Below, one piece after another: positions 17,674 to 26,091 of a DNA stretch of 64,000 nucleotides. The translations under genes and the position numbers were made by a program. A model generated the notes under the pieces. That model did not search any database. It worked only from the letters and a program-made list of their open reading frames with translations, and was not told where the DNA came from. The DNA comes from Acidobacteriota bacterium (GTDB lineage: Bacteria > Acidobacteriota > Blastocatellia > Pyrinomonadales > Pyrinomonadaceae), in NCBI GenBank assembly GCA_018269075.1, contig JAFDVJ010000129.1:16552-80551 (forward strand), written 5' to 3'. Position 1 is the stretch's first letter. The number at the start of each line of letters is the position of its first letter.

Positions 17674-18753
17674 TCAATCGAAAAGTTTTCGGCGAACCGG
17701 CTCGGGCCGCACCCGGCAGCACTGCACTCCGACATTTTTCCCTTCGAAAAGACGCGAGAGCGCCGCGGGCATCGATTCGAACCCCTCGACGATGTCCTGG
17801 ACCGGCTTTATTTTTCCGGCCCGGATCCAATCCGCCATTTGACCCGTAAATTCCTCCCAACGGTGAAGGTGGTTATAGACGAAAAAGCCCGCCATTTTTC
17901 CCTCGACCGCTCTTAAACGCGTGTAATTCGTCAGCCCGAAAGGGGTTTCGCGCGTGTATTCGGAAATCGAGCCGCATAACACGATCCGCGCATTCATCGC
18001 GAGATTTTCCAGACAGGCCGTCAGGATTTCGCCCCCGACGTTGTCGAAATAAAAATCGATTCCCTCCGGACAAAGCTCTTTCAGTCGCTGCGGGACGGAT
18101 TCCGATTTGTAATCGATCGCTTCGTCGCACCCCAAATCCTTGATAAAACGGCACTTTTCGGCGCCGCCCGCGATCCCGACGATCGTCCGCGATCCGGCGA
18201 TCCGGGCCATCTGGACGACCATCGTTCCGACGCCCCCGGCCGCCCCCGAAATAACGGTGACGTCGCCCCGTTTCGGTTCGCCGCAGATAAAAAATCCCGC
18301 AAATGCCGAAAGCCCGTTCATTCCCAGCGCGCCCGCCGCCAGCGAATACGGGAGATCGGGCGTGGTCACCCTGAAAAATTTCTCGGCCGGAGTCATCGAG
18401 CTGACGCGATATGTCTGCCAGCCGATCGCCCCCTGAACGATCTCACCGACCGGCAGATCGGGATTCTTCGATTCGATTACCCGGGCCACGCCGCGGCCGC
18501 GGATCACGTCGCCGACCCGCTGGTGTTCGTCTCCCGTCCGGTCGGTCCCCATCATATACATCCGCATCACGGGGGCGAGGCCGAGATACATCGTTTCGAG
18601 CAAAACCTCGCCGTCTTTCGGGACCGGGATCGGCTCCTCCGTCCATTCAAAATCTTCGGGCCGGACGTTTCCGACCGGACGGCGGGCGATCCGCCACTGG
18701 CAGTTAATCCCGTCCCGCGCTTTGTATCTTCCGGAAAACGTTTCCCAATTCAA
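17674..18753 (-). CDS. Medium-chain dehydrogenase/reductase, NADPH-dependent alkenal/enone reductase type
   Basis: A 359-residue MDR-superfamily oxidoreductase without the structural zinc motif, like prostaglandin reductase or curcumin reductase. The N-terminus WRIARRPVGNVRPEDFEWTE with PVMRMYMMG is the family pattern. The cofactor site is VISGAAGGVGTMVVQMARI, followed by GCDEAIDYKS and IDFYFDNVGGEI. It would reduce an activated C=C bond in the cytoplasm. The best start is TTG at 18753, 14 bp after the stop of the HMG-CoA-lyase-type gene, with aagag upstream; no suitable ATG exists. It is read with the lyase and CoA-transferase genes. Confidence 0.88.
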   Translation of the reverse strand: MNWETFSGRYKARDGINCQWRIARRPVGNVRPEDFEWTEEPIPVPKDGEVLLETMYLGLAPVMRMYMMGTDRTGDEHQRVGDVIRGRGVARVIESKNPDLPVGEIVQGAIGWQTYRVSSMTPAEKFFRVTTPDLPYSLAAGALGMNGLSAFAGFFICGEPKRGDVTVISGAAGGVGTMVVQMARIAGSRTIVGIAGGAEKCRFIKDLGCDEAIDYKSESVPQRLKELCPEGIDFYFDNVGGEILTACLENLAMNARIVLCGSISEYTRETPFGLTNYTRLRAVEGKMAGFFVYNHLHRWEEFTGQMADWIRAGKIKPVQDIVEGFESMPAALSRLFEGKNVGVQCCRVRPEPVRRKLFD

Positions 18754-18767
18754 GGTTTTTACTCTTT

Positions 18768-19652
18768 TCAGCCGACCACGGCCGCGCTTTTCGCCCCGGC
18801 TTCGACGCTTTTCGCGAAGGCCGCCAGAGCTTTCAGTTTTTCCGCGTCGATTCCCGTTTCGATCCCCATATTTTCAAGCATCCAAACGACTTTTTCGGTC
18901 GCGACGTTGCCGCTCGCGCCCGGCGAAAACGGGCATCCGCCGAGACCGCCGGCCGAGCTGTCGAAGATGCGCCAGCCGGCCGTCAGGGCCGCGTAGATAT
19001 TGGCCAGCGCGGTAAAATTCGTGTCGTGGAAATGGCCCGCGAACTGTTGGTTCGGCAGTAAATTTCGGGCGCTCCGGCACAATTCGTAAACGTCGTCGGG
19101 CGTGGCCTTTCCGACCGTGTCGTTAAAGGCGATTTCATCGACACCGGCTTCGGCCATTTCTCCGGCGATCTCCAGAACGCGGTCCTTCGAAACCCGGCCT
19201 TCGTAGGGACAGACCCAGCAGACGGCGATCGACGCCCGCACCCTGATTCCCCGCTCGTGGGCCTCGGCGATGCATTCGCGGGTCATCGCGATCCCGTCGG
19301 CGACGGTCGTGTTCGCGTTTTTCGAGGACATCGTTTCCGTCGCCGCCGTCACATAGCAGATCCAGTCGACGCTCGCCTCGATCGCCCGCCGGTAGCCTTT
19401 CCGGTTGAGCGCGAGCGCCATCTCGGCGATGTTCGGATCGTCGCCGATCGATTGCATTATCTCGCCGGCGTCGGCCATCTGCGGAACGTGCTTCGGCGAA
19501 ACGAACGAAACGGCTTCGATCCTTTTGAAGCCGGCCGCGCGGGCCATTTCGATGAGCCTGATCTTGTCGGCCGTCGGCACGAAACCCGGCAGCATCTGCA
19601 GACCGTCGCGCGGGCTGACTTCAACTATCTCAACTTTTTCAGGTAATGTCAT
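18768..19652 (-). CDS. HMG-CoA-lyase-family aldolase
   Basis: A 294-residue TIM-barrel lyase of the HMG-CoA lyase family, which cleaves 3-hydroxy-3-methylglutaryl-CoA or related tertiary hydroxyacyl-CoA esters into acetyl-CoA plus a keto acid. It starts with EIVEVSPRDGLQ (metal Asp in RDG), has FNDTVGKATP, FHDTNFTALAN (metal His and Asn), and ends with GLGGCPFSPGASGNVATE, the active-site Cys loop. I use the ATG at 19652; a GTG at 19712 would add 20 residues that are not family-like. Between the CoA-transferase and the MDR reductase. Together they suggest CoA activation followed by carbon-carbon cleavage. Other HMGL-like substrates are possible. Confidence 0.9.
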   Translation of the reverse strand: MTLPEKVEIVEVSPRDGLQMLPGFVPTADKIRLIEMARAAGFKRIEAVSFVSPKHVPQMADAGEIMQSIGDDPNIAEMALALNRKGYRRAIEASVDWICYVTAATETMSSKNANTTVADGIAMTRECIAEAHERGIRVRASIAVCWVCPYEGRVSKDRVLEIAGEMAEAGVDEIAFNDTVGKATPDDVYELCRSARNLLPNQQFAGHFHDTNFTALANIYAALTAGWRIFDSSAGGLGGCPFSPGASGNVATEKVVWMLENMGIETGIDAEKLKALAAFAKSVEAGAKSAAVVG

Positions 19653-19784
19653 TTGATTCGAAGCCCGTAAAATTTCAGTTCCGATCTTGGATGCCTGGTC
19701 TTCGATCTTCACTCAAAGACCAAAGGCCAAAGACCCAGGATCAACGCCTCTCAAAACCATCCGAAGAGCTTAACCTACACAGTA

Positions 19785-20981
19785 TTAAATAATTTCCTGC
19801 GCGATCAGATCTTCGTATTCGGCCTGCGACAGCCCCAGAAAGCCGCGGTAAATCTCCTCGTTGTGCTCGCCCAGTCGCGGCCCGGTCCAATCGGTCCCGC
19901 CCGGCGTGGCGGCAAGTTTCGGCAAAACCGCCGGAATTTTCACGGTGTCGCCGGGCTCCCATTCGAAGTCTTCGAAAAGGCCGCGGGCGAGGTAGTGTTC
20001 GTCCCTGACGATGTCGGCGATCGAATAGACCGGCCCCGACGGGACTTCGGCCTCGATCATCGCGGCATAGGCCTCGTCGTAAGTTTGGGTCAGCGTCCAG
20101 TCGGAAATCGCCCGGTCGATCTGCTCTTCGTGTTCGACGCGGCCCTTATTGTCCTGCATTCCCGGATGGGCCGCCAGATCGGGCCGGCCGATGCGGGTCA
20201 TCAGACGGCGGTAAATCGAATCGCCGTTGCCGCCGATGATGATGAATTTACCGTCTTTGGTCGGATATGTCGAAGTCGGGACGATGCCGTCGAGCTTCGC
20301 GCCGGTTCGTTCGCGGACGACTCCGAGCTTGTCGTATTCGGCGAGCGTCGATTCCATCATATTGAAAATCGATTCATAGATCGCGACATCGACGATCTGG
20401 CCTTCGCCGCCGTTGACGTCGCGGTGATAAACCGCGATCAGCGCGCCGAGCGCCGCGTGGAGCCCGGCCAGAGTGTCGCCGAGGCTCGTGCCGGTGCGGA
20501 CGGGCGGTCGATCCGGATAACCCGTCGTATAACGCATTCCGCCAACGCCCTCGGCGACGTTGGCGTAACCCGGACGCGAGGAATAGGGCCCGGTCTGGCC
20601 CCAGCCCGAAACCCTCACCATAATGATCCCATTATTGACGGCTTTCAGGTCTTCGTAACCCATTCCCCATTTTTCCATCGTGCCGGGTTTGAAATTTTCG
20701 AGCAGGATATCGACCTTCGCGGCCAGCCGTTTGGCGAGCGCCTGACCTTTCGGGTTGGTCATATCGAGCGTGACGGATTTTTTGTTTCGGCCCATCGAAA
20801 GCCACCAGAGCGAGCTGCCCTTGTGGAGTTTTCGCCAGACCCGCAGCGGATCGCCGGTTTTCGTCTTCTCGATCTTGATGACTTCCGCGCCGAACCCCGC
20901 CAGCATCGAACCGCAGAACGGTCCGGCCAGCAGTTGTCCCATTTCCAAAACTTTTAAGCCTTTCAGCGGTCTTTCTGACAT
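19785..20981 (-). CDS. CaiB/BaiF (class III) CoA-transferase
   Basis: A 398-residue family III CoA-transferase that moves CoA between carboxylates through a covalent aspartyl-CoA. The start LKGLKVLEMGQLLAGPFCGSML and the KIEKTKTGDPLR, SVTLDMTNPKGQALA blocks are diagnostic, and the catalytic Asp lies in GTSLGDTLAGLHAALG. Length is normal. It is the first gene of a minus-strand set with the HMG-CoA-lyase-type and MDR genes and is divergent from the VOC gene, with a candidate GntR operator between them. It probably activates a di- or tricarboxylate, for instance a methylated maleate/succinate or itaconate-like acid, but the substrate is unresolved. Confidence 0.92.
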   Translation of the reverse strand: MSERPLKGLKVLEMGQLLAGPFCGSMLAGFGAEVIKIEKTKTGDPLRVWRKLHKGSSLWWLSMGRNKKSVTLDMTNPKGQALAKRLAAKVDILLENFKPGTMEKWGMGYEDLKAVNNGIIMVRVSGWGQTGPYSSRPGYANVAEGVGGMRYTTGYPDRPPVRTGTSLGDTLAGLHAALGALIAVYHRDVNGGEGQIVDVAIYESIFNMMESTLAEYDKLGVVRERTGAKLDGIVPTSTYPTKDGKFIIIGGNGDSIYRRLMTRIGRPDLAAHPGMQDNKGRVEHEEQIDRAISDWTLTQTYDEAYAAMIEAEVPSGPVYSIADIVRDEHYLARGLFEDFEWEPGDTVKIPAVLPKLAATPGGTDWTGPRLGEHNEEIYRGFLGLSQAEYEDLIAQEII

Positions 20982-21039
20982 AAATCGGGTAAATTGTGCA
21001 CTCTTTGAATTGAACCGGGCAACTACAATCTAGTAAAAT

Positions 21040-21059
21040 TTGTATTAAGATTATAACCA
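21040..21059. promoter_or_regulatory. Candidate GntR operator, site 4
   Basis: TTGTATTAAGATTATAACCA matches the reverse complement of the 32408 site at 18 of 20 positions. It lies in the divergent region between the CoA-transferase (start 20981) and the VOC gene (start 21079), so it could control both. Confidence 0.7.
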
Positions 21060-21078
21060 ATCTTTTCAGGATTATCCA

Positions 21079-22041
21079 ATGATGAATGAGAAACCGGCGA
21101 AAAGTTTAATCAGCCCCGTCAAAACGGTCGTGCTGGTTGTCAAAAATTTGGATGCGGCGAGAATTATTTTCGAGGCCGCGATCGGCTTGCAATGCGTCGG
21201 GGAAACGGTGGCCGATTTCGGCGAAACCGACCGATTCGGGGGCAATCCGAAAGGCAGCTTCCGGATTGCCCGGTTCGCCCGTTCCGACGGCAACGATTTC
21301 GGCTGCCTCGATCTGGTTGAAAATAAAGCGGCTCAAAACCCGCTTCGTTCCCCGCAAAGGCCCTTTGATTTCGGAATTTTCACGCTGAATTTTCGGACGA
21401 ACGATTTGGAACGGGCGATCGAAATATTGTCCGGTAGGGGCGCCCGGGCCGTTTCGCGGCCGCTTTCCTACAACGTCGGTAAACCATTGCGCGAAGTAAT
21501 GTTCGATCTGCCCGCCGGCGAACGCCTGACCGTTTTGCAGCTCGGCGACACGAACCGCGAGCTGCCCGTTTTTACGGAGCCGGTCGCGACCTATGGTTTG
21601 ATCGTGCCCTCGATGCGCGGAGCGCTTTGTTTTTACGGGGATGCTTTGGGATTGGAGACGGCGATAACTTTTCAGCATAAAGGCCCGCCGTTCGACGAAC
21701 TGCTGGGGATTTCGGATGAAATGTCGATGGATTTCGCGACGCTGACCAGCGATGGGCAATGGATGGGAAAAGTTGAACTGCTCCAGTTGGAGGTGGCCGG
21801 TCAAAAGCCTGAAGACACATCGGTAAAAGCCGATTTCGCGCATACCGGTTACGCTTTGCTGACCTTTTTAACCCGCGATATCGAGTCCGCAAAACACGCC
21901 TGCGAACGGGCCGGGGCGACGATCGTGGTCGAACCCGCCCAATTTAACCGGCCGTTTCACGAAAACAGCCGCGTGATGATCGTCCGTTCGCCGGGCGGCG
22001 AATATCTTGAAATCATCGAGGAAGATTATTCAGGAGGCTGA
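21079..22041 (+). CDS. VOC-superfamily (glyoxalase/dioxygenase fold) protein
   Basis: A 320-residue cytoplasmic protein with two vicinal-oxygen-chelate halves. The first starts VKTVVLVVKNLDAARIIFE and the second YGLIVPSMRGALCFYGDALG, and the end reads MIVRSPGGEYLEIIEED with the usual final metal Glu. It could be a dioxygenase, epimerase or isomerase. Divergent from the CoA-transferase and with the GntR operator just upstream (21040-21059). Its last 29 bp overlap the end of the convergent amidase gene. The ATG at 21079 is followed by a second ATG at 21082; either may be used. No substrate can be assigned. Confidence 0.8.
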   Translation: MMNEKPAKSLISPVKTVVLVVKNLDAARIIFEAAIGLQCVGETVADFGETDRFGGNPKGSFRIARFARSDGNDFGCLDLVENKAAQNPLRSPQRPFDFGIFTLNFRTNDLERAIEILSGRGARAVSRPLSYNVGKPLREVMFDLPAGERLTVLQLGDTNRELPVFTEPVATYGLIVPSMRGALCFYGDALGLETAITFQHKGPPFDELLGISDEMSMDFATLTSDGQWMGKVELLQLEVAGQKPEDTSVKADFAHTGYALLTFLTRDIESAKHACERAGATIVVEPAQFNRPFHENSRVMIVRSPGGEYLEIIEEDYSGG

Positions 22042-22639
22042 CAACCTCTTCCAGACTGACGACGTCGGCGTATTTTGCGTCCAGATCGTTCAGATTCGAT
22101 TCGTGAGCGGCGGCCGAGCGATCGCCGACGCACTCGCGGACGACGTTCGTCCGGAAGCCGTGCTGGCAGGAATCGACCGCCGAAGCGCGCACGCAGCCCG
22201 ATGTCGTGCAGCCCGTGACAATCAGCGTATCGACCTTTTGCGCCGCCAGCGCCGACCCGAGGGCCGTCCCGAAAAAGGCCGAGGCGTATTGTTTGGCCCA
22301 GACGACTTCGCCCGACACCGGTCTCAAACGGTCGTCGATCTCGACCCATTTCGACCCGAATTTCAAATGCGCGAGGCTCGGGACTTTTTTGACGAAAACT
22401 CCGGCCGCGACCATCGCTTCGTCATAGGCCGTCGTCGTGAAATGCACCGGCAGCGAATGTTCGCGAAACAAGCCGAGCAGCTGGCCGGTCGCCGCAACCT
22501 CCGCGTCGAGATTCGACCCGAGCGGGCATTCCGTGTCGGTAAATCCTTTGATGAAATCAATTATCAGCAGCGCTGGACGTTCGCCGAAACCGACCCGGTG
22601 GGCGAATCCGCGCTGTTGGTACATTTGTTTGTCGCTCAT
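22013..22639 (-). CDS. Isochorismatase-fold amidohydrolase, maleamate/N-carbamoylsarcosine amidase-like
   Basis: A 208-residue cysteine hydrolase. Catalytic residues are Asp in PALLIIDFIKGFTD, Lys in GEVVWAKQYASAFFGT and Cys in VTGCTTSGCVRASAVD. The blocks VGFGERPALLIIDF, KVPSLAHLKFGSKWVEID, KQYASAFFGT, SGCVRASAVDS and CVGDRSAAAHESNL resemble N-carbamoylsarcosine amidase and maleamate amidase more than the nicotinamidase branch. It would release ammonia from a half-amide or N-carbamoyl compound. I start at the ATG at 22639; a hairpin with a T-run lies in the short leader behind hyuB. Paired with hyuB and the imidase-type gene, it could complete ring opening of a cyclic imide or N-methylhydantoin. 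Confidence 0.88.
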   Translation of the reverse strand: MSDKQMYQQRGFAHRVGFGERPALLIIDFIKGFTDTECPLGSNLDAEVAATGQLLGLFREHSLPVHFTTTAYDEAMVAAGVFVKKVPSLAHLKFGSKWVEIDDRLRPVSGEVVWAKQYASAFFGTALGSALAAQKVDTLIVTGCTTSGCVRASAVDSCQHGFRTNVVRECVGDRSAAAHESNLNDLDAKYADVVSLEEVVSLLNNLPR

Positions 22640-22657
22640 CGAAAAAAAATCGCGAAA

Positions 22658-22710
22658 CGAAAACCGTCCGAACCTTAACCCGAGTTCCTCGCCGGTTCGG
22701 ACGGTTTTCG
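22658..22710 (-). terminator. Perfect 17-bp hairpin with T-run between hyuB and the amidase gene
   Basis: Arms 22658-22674 and 22694-22710 are fully complementary, and eight T follow on the minus strand (22642-22649) after an 8-bp gap. The T-run ends only 2 bp before the amidase start codon, so the structure can terminate or attenuate transcription from hyuB into the amidase gene. Confidence 0.75.
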
Positions 22711-22730
22711 CTTCGCGGAAAAAGCCGTCT

Positions 22731-24536
22731 TCAGGCGGACGTCGCTTCGGTTTTGCCGTTGCCGCCGGCGGCTGCCACAACCCCGATCGCCGGGGGAACC
22801 TCGCCGATCGAGAACAACGGAAATTCTCCCCGTTTTTCTCTCAGAGCGGCCCGCAGTTTTTCCGTTCCGGGCTCGTCGATGGCGAGTGTTTCGGGGTTCA
22901 GAATCACGCCGTAATCGGATTCGGCCTTTTCGATCGACACGAGGCCGTTGCGGACATCCTTCTGCACTTTTTCGGCCGGCCGGTCGAACGGATCCTTCCA
23001 GCCGCCGCCGCCGGCGGTCCGGTAAACCAGAACGTCGCCTTTTTTCACGGGAATCCGGGAAATTTTCGAAGCCAGCTTTTCACGCGTTCCGTCGGTGCGG
23101 ATCAGTTCCTTGGTGGACATCGCGCCCGGCAGACCGCCCATAATTCCCCACGGCTTCGAGCGCTCGCGGTCGTCGTGGATGGCGATTTCGCCGTCGGCCT
23201 CGTAGCGGTAAACTTTGTGTACGGCATTGCCGCCGCGGTGAAATCCGGCGCCGCCCGAATCGATCAGGCTGCCGTATTCGAGCACCGTGATCGGATAGTA
23301 GCTTTCGAGATATTCGGTCGGGATGTTTTCGAACAGCGGCCACCAGCTGTGCGCGTCCATCCCGTCGCCCATCGGACGGCCCGGAATTCCGCCGTAGGTG
23401 ATCTCCATCAGATGGAAAAAATCGCCGTTCTCGTCGTGACCGTTGTAGAGCATATACGGCGATGTCCCGTATCCGGCGGCCGTCGACAGCTCCGGCGCGC
23501 CCTTGCCGAGCGCGCCGCCGAGAACGTCGAACAGCCGGGTCAAAGCGTGCGTGCGGCAGCCGAGCGCGGCCGGAAATTCGGGATTGAGCAGCGATTTTTC
23601 GGGGATCGTGACGTGCAGCAGCGGGTAAAATCCGTCGTTGAACAGGATCTGCGGGTCGAAGACCATAATCAGGTAAACGCCGATGAACATCTTGAACATC
23701 TCTTCGTTGAGATAAAAGTTGATCGGCCCCGGAGCCTGCGGGTCGGTTCCCGTCCAGTCGAAATAGGCCTCGTGGCCCTTCCGGTAAATCGTCAGCTTCA
23801 TCTTGTACGGCCCGTTTCCGCGGCCGTCGTCGTCGATATAATCCTCGAATTCGAGCGGGGTTTCCGGCAGACACATCACGATCAGCTGCTTCATCGCGTC
23901 GTGCGTGCGCTGCAACAGCATCTCCAAACCCTTGATGTATTCGTCCTTGCCGAACCGCTCACACATTTCCCGGACCCGTTTGTCGGCCGTCCGGCAGGCC
24001 GCGACGATCGCCATCAGGTCGAAATAATTCATCGTCGGCACGCGCGAATTCGCCAGAATCATATCGAGCAGGTCCTCGTTCAGCCGGCCCCGGTCGAACA
24101 GCTTCACCGGCGGGATGCGCGTGCCCTCGCCGAAAATCGTGTCGGCGTCGGTCGGCAGACTTCCCGAAACGGGTCCGCCCATATCGACCGTGTGGCCGAA
24201 CTGCGAGCCCCATCCGACCAGTTCGCCTTCAAAATAGATCGGCATTAAAACCATCCAGTCGTTGAGATGCGAAATCGCTCCGCCGCACGAATAAGGGTCG
24301 CTCACCAGAAAAACGTCGCCCTCGTTGACGCCGCGTTTCCAGTTTTCCAGAAACCCGTTGATGTATGATCCGAACTGTCCGACGACCATCCGGCCGTCCG
24401 GATGACAAATCATCGGGAAACCGTCGTGCTGCTCGCGGATCACCGGCGACATCGCCGAGCGGAACAGAACCGTATCCATTTCCTCGCGGGCGTTGCGAAG
24501 AGCGTTTTCTAAAATGTCCAGCGTAATTTTATCCAT
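22731..24536 (-). CDS. hyuB: Hydantoinase/oxoprolinase subunit B (HyuB family)
   Basis: A 601-residue HyuB subunit, the partner of HyuA in ATP-dependent opening of cyclic amides. Family motifs: ITLDILENALRNAREEMD at the start, EQHDGFPMICHPDGRMV, GDVFLVSDPYSCGGAISHLND, GWGSQFGHTVDMGG, the FDWTGTDPQAPGPINF block, GGALGKGAPELSTAAGYG and near the end VYRTAGGGGWKDPFDR. I start at the ATG at 24536, which has gaggtc upstream. It stands 16 kb from hyuA, with the regulator and two operons in between. Co-transcription with the second CpcT-like, SnoaL-like and amidase genes is likely. Confidence 0.92.
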   Translation of the reverse strand: MDKITLDILENALRNAREEMDTVLFRSAMSPVIREQHDGFPMICHPDGRMVVGQFGSYINGFLENWKRGVNEGDVFLVSDPYSCGGAISHLNDWMVLMPIYFEGELVGWGSQFGHTVDMGGPVSGSLPTDADTIFGEGTRIPPVKLFDRGRLNEDLLDMILANSRVPTMNYFDLMAIVAACRTADKRVREMCERFGKDEYIKGLEMLLQRTHDAMKQLIVMCLPETPLEFEDYIDDDGRGNGPYKMKLTIYRKGHEAYFDWTGTDPQAPGPINFYLNEEMFKMFIGVYLIMVFDPQILFNDGFYPLLHVTIPEKSLLNPEFPAALGCRTHALTRLFDVLGGALGKGAPELSTAAGYGTSPYMLYNGHDENGDFFHLMEITYGGIPGRPMGDGMDAHSWWPLFENIPTEYLESYYPITVLEYGSLIDSGGAGFHRGGNAVHKVYRYEADGEIAIHDDRERSKPWGIMGGLPGAMSTKELIRTDGTREKLASKISRIPVKKGDVLVYRTAGGGGWKDPFDRPAEKVQKDVRNGLVSIEKAESDYGVILNPETLAIDEPGTEKLRAALREKRGEFPLFSIGEVPPAIGVVAAAGGNGKTEATSA

Positions 24537-24589
24537 AATTTGACCTCGAATTCGATAAAATCGACCCAATAATTATCAACCTTCCCCTA

Positions 24590-25015
24590 TCATTCTGTTT
24601 TCAGCCAGTCGCCGATCCCGTACGGATCTTCGGCCGGCTGCGAAAAATGTTCGTGGATGACGCGCCAGTTTTCGTCGGCCTCTTTCTGAAAAACGAACGT
24701 CCCGCGAAAACGGATCGTTTTGAGATTTCCCCCGATTTCGGCGATCATCTCGACGATTCCGGCGACGAATCCCGAATCGGCAAACGTCCTGGATTCAATA
24801 ATTTCAACCCAGCGGCAGGACTTGACCGAAATCGCCGAGCCGACAAAATCGACCCACCCTCGGGAGACGTTTTCAAAGGAACGGGTCGCCCAGCGCGGGC
24901 CTTCGACAAAGACCAGCAATTCGGGCGCGTCCGCGTAAAAGTTTAATATCCGGTCGATATTTTTTTCGGCAACCGCTTCGAAATGGCTTTCGGAAAGTGC
25001 GATTAAATCCGTCAT
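24590..25015 (-). CDS. SnoaL/DUF4440-like (NTF2 fold) protein
   Basis: A 141-residue protein of the NTF2-like superfamily. ESHFEAVAEKNIDRILNFYAD is the usual first helix pair, and the block FRGTFVFQKEADENWRVIHEHFS is the conserved C-terminal strand pair. Members bind or act on small molecules, and many are of unknown function. It sits 53 bp before hyuB on the same strand, after the second CpcT-like gene, so a role in the same pathway is likely. No catalytic residue can be named. Confidence 0.8.
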   Translation of the reverse strand: MTDLIALSESHFEAVAEKNIDRILNFYADAPELLVFVEGPRWATRSFENVSRGWVDFVGSAISVKSCRWVEIIESRTFADSGFVAGIVEMIAEIGGNLKTIRFRGTFVFQKEADENWRVIHEHFSQPAEDPYGIGDWLKTE

Positions 25016-25065
25016 CTATTTGTTAATCCTTCCCTAATTTTTGGGGCCGCTCTTGACGGTCGACC

Positions 25066-26031
25066 TCATTTTTTCAGCGAAAAGCCCGACTGCACCCACC
25101 GCAGATTGATCCCCAGTTTCTCGGCCTCGGGATTCGTCCAGGAATAGGCGACCGCTTTTCCGGTCGAGTTTTCCAGTATTTTCAGCGTCAGTACCCAGGC
25201 TCCGCTTTTATGCCGCAATTGGGCGAGCTGCACGCTGTATTTGTCGTTTATTTTCGCCGTCCCGCCCTGATCGTGGAGGACGAGCTTCGTTTTCCCGTCA
25301 TAATTTTCGGCGGGAAAATCCGTGTTCGCGAAAGCCGTTTCGCCCGATTTCAAAACCGCCGTCCAGCCTTCGAACCAGCGGACCCGCCTCAGTTTGGCGT
25401 GAACTCCGGCCTTATTGCCGAAAACATAATTTCCCTGCTCGTCGCGGGCCTGATCGTTGATCCAGATTTCGTCCTTCGTCAGAAATAAATCGTCGGTGAT
25501 GATGATGGTTTTTCCGCTGCGTTTGGAGACGACCCGGCAGGCGTCCTTTTTCATATAGCCTTCGAATTTGTCGCCCGCCTTGTTCAGTTTCCAGAACACC
25601 TCGCAGCCCGGAATCGTCGCCAGATTCGTTATCGCCAACCCGCTCAGTTTCGCCGGATCGAGATGCGAATCGCGGTATTTTTTTTCGTCGTCGAACGTGT
25701 AGATCGTCAATCTGAGCGCCTTTTCGTTTTTATCGACAGTGAAATTATAAAGCCTTTGCCGGTAGATTTTCGACTCGTCGCCGTCGAGATACTGCTGGAC
25801 GTAAAAGACGTACTTCCCGATCGCGGGCAAATCGACCCGCTTGAAGATCGAGTGCATATGTTCCTGCGGAAATTCGACTTTCGCTTCTTTTTCTTCGTAG
25901 ACCTGAGCGAAATTGTCGAACCGCCCGTCAAACCACGAAGTCAGCAGATTCATCTCGTCCTGCAGATTTTTCGCCCGCAGGCCGGAGACCGCAAGCAGCA
26001 CGACGGCCGAAACCAACAGCAATCTTTTCAT
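25066..26031 (-). CDS. Exported CpcT/CpeT-family protein (phycobiliprotein-lyase fold), 2, with C-terminal extension
   Basis: A 321-residue protein with a signal peptide (LLLVSAVVLLAVSGLRA). Residues 22-215 match CpcT/CpeT lyases: LQDEMNLLTSWFDGRFDNF, YVQQYLDGDESKIYRQRLY, IPGCEVFWKLNKAGDKFEGY and LFLTKDEIWINDQARDEQG. The last 110 residues form an additional beta-rich part (LVLHDQGGTAKINDKY, GAWVLTLKI) not seen in the first copy. As with that copy, no phycobiliprotein partner exists here, so it may bind a tetrapyrrole or another hydrophobic compound in the periplasm. Downstream of the TonB receptor gene behind a terminator. Confidence 0.82.
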   Translation of the reverse strand: MKRLLLVSAVVLLAVSGLRAKNLQDEMNLLTSWFDGRFDNFAQVYEEKEAKVEFPQEHMHSIFKRVDLPAIGKYVFYVQQYLDGDESKIYRQRLYNFTVDKNEKALRLTIYTFDDEKKYRDSHLDPAKLSGLAITNLATIPGCEVFWKLNKAGDKFEGYMKKDACRVVSKRSGKTIIITDDLFLTKDEIWINDQARDEQGNYVFGNKAGVHAKLRRVRWFEGWTAVLKSGETAFANTDFPAENYDGKTKLVLHDQGGTAKINDKYSVQLAQLRHKSGAWVLTLKILENSTGKAVAYSWTNPEAEKLGINLRWVQSGFSLKK

Positions 26032-26041
26032 ATAGATAAGT

Positions 26042-26075
26042 GAAAAAGAGCGCCGAGTTTTCAGGCTCGGCGCCC
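26042..26075 (-). terminator. Terminator after the TonB receptor gene
   Basis: Stem gcgccgag/ctcggcgc (26050-26057 and 26066-26073) with a T-run on the minus strand (ctttttc). It lies between the receptor gene and the second CpcT-like gene, so read-through would be needed for co-transcription. Confidence 0.75.
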
Positions 26076-26091
26076 TTTGACTGACCGGCGT

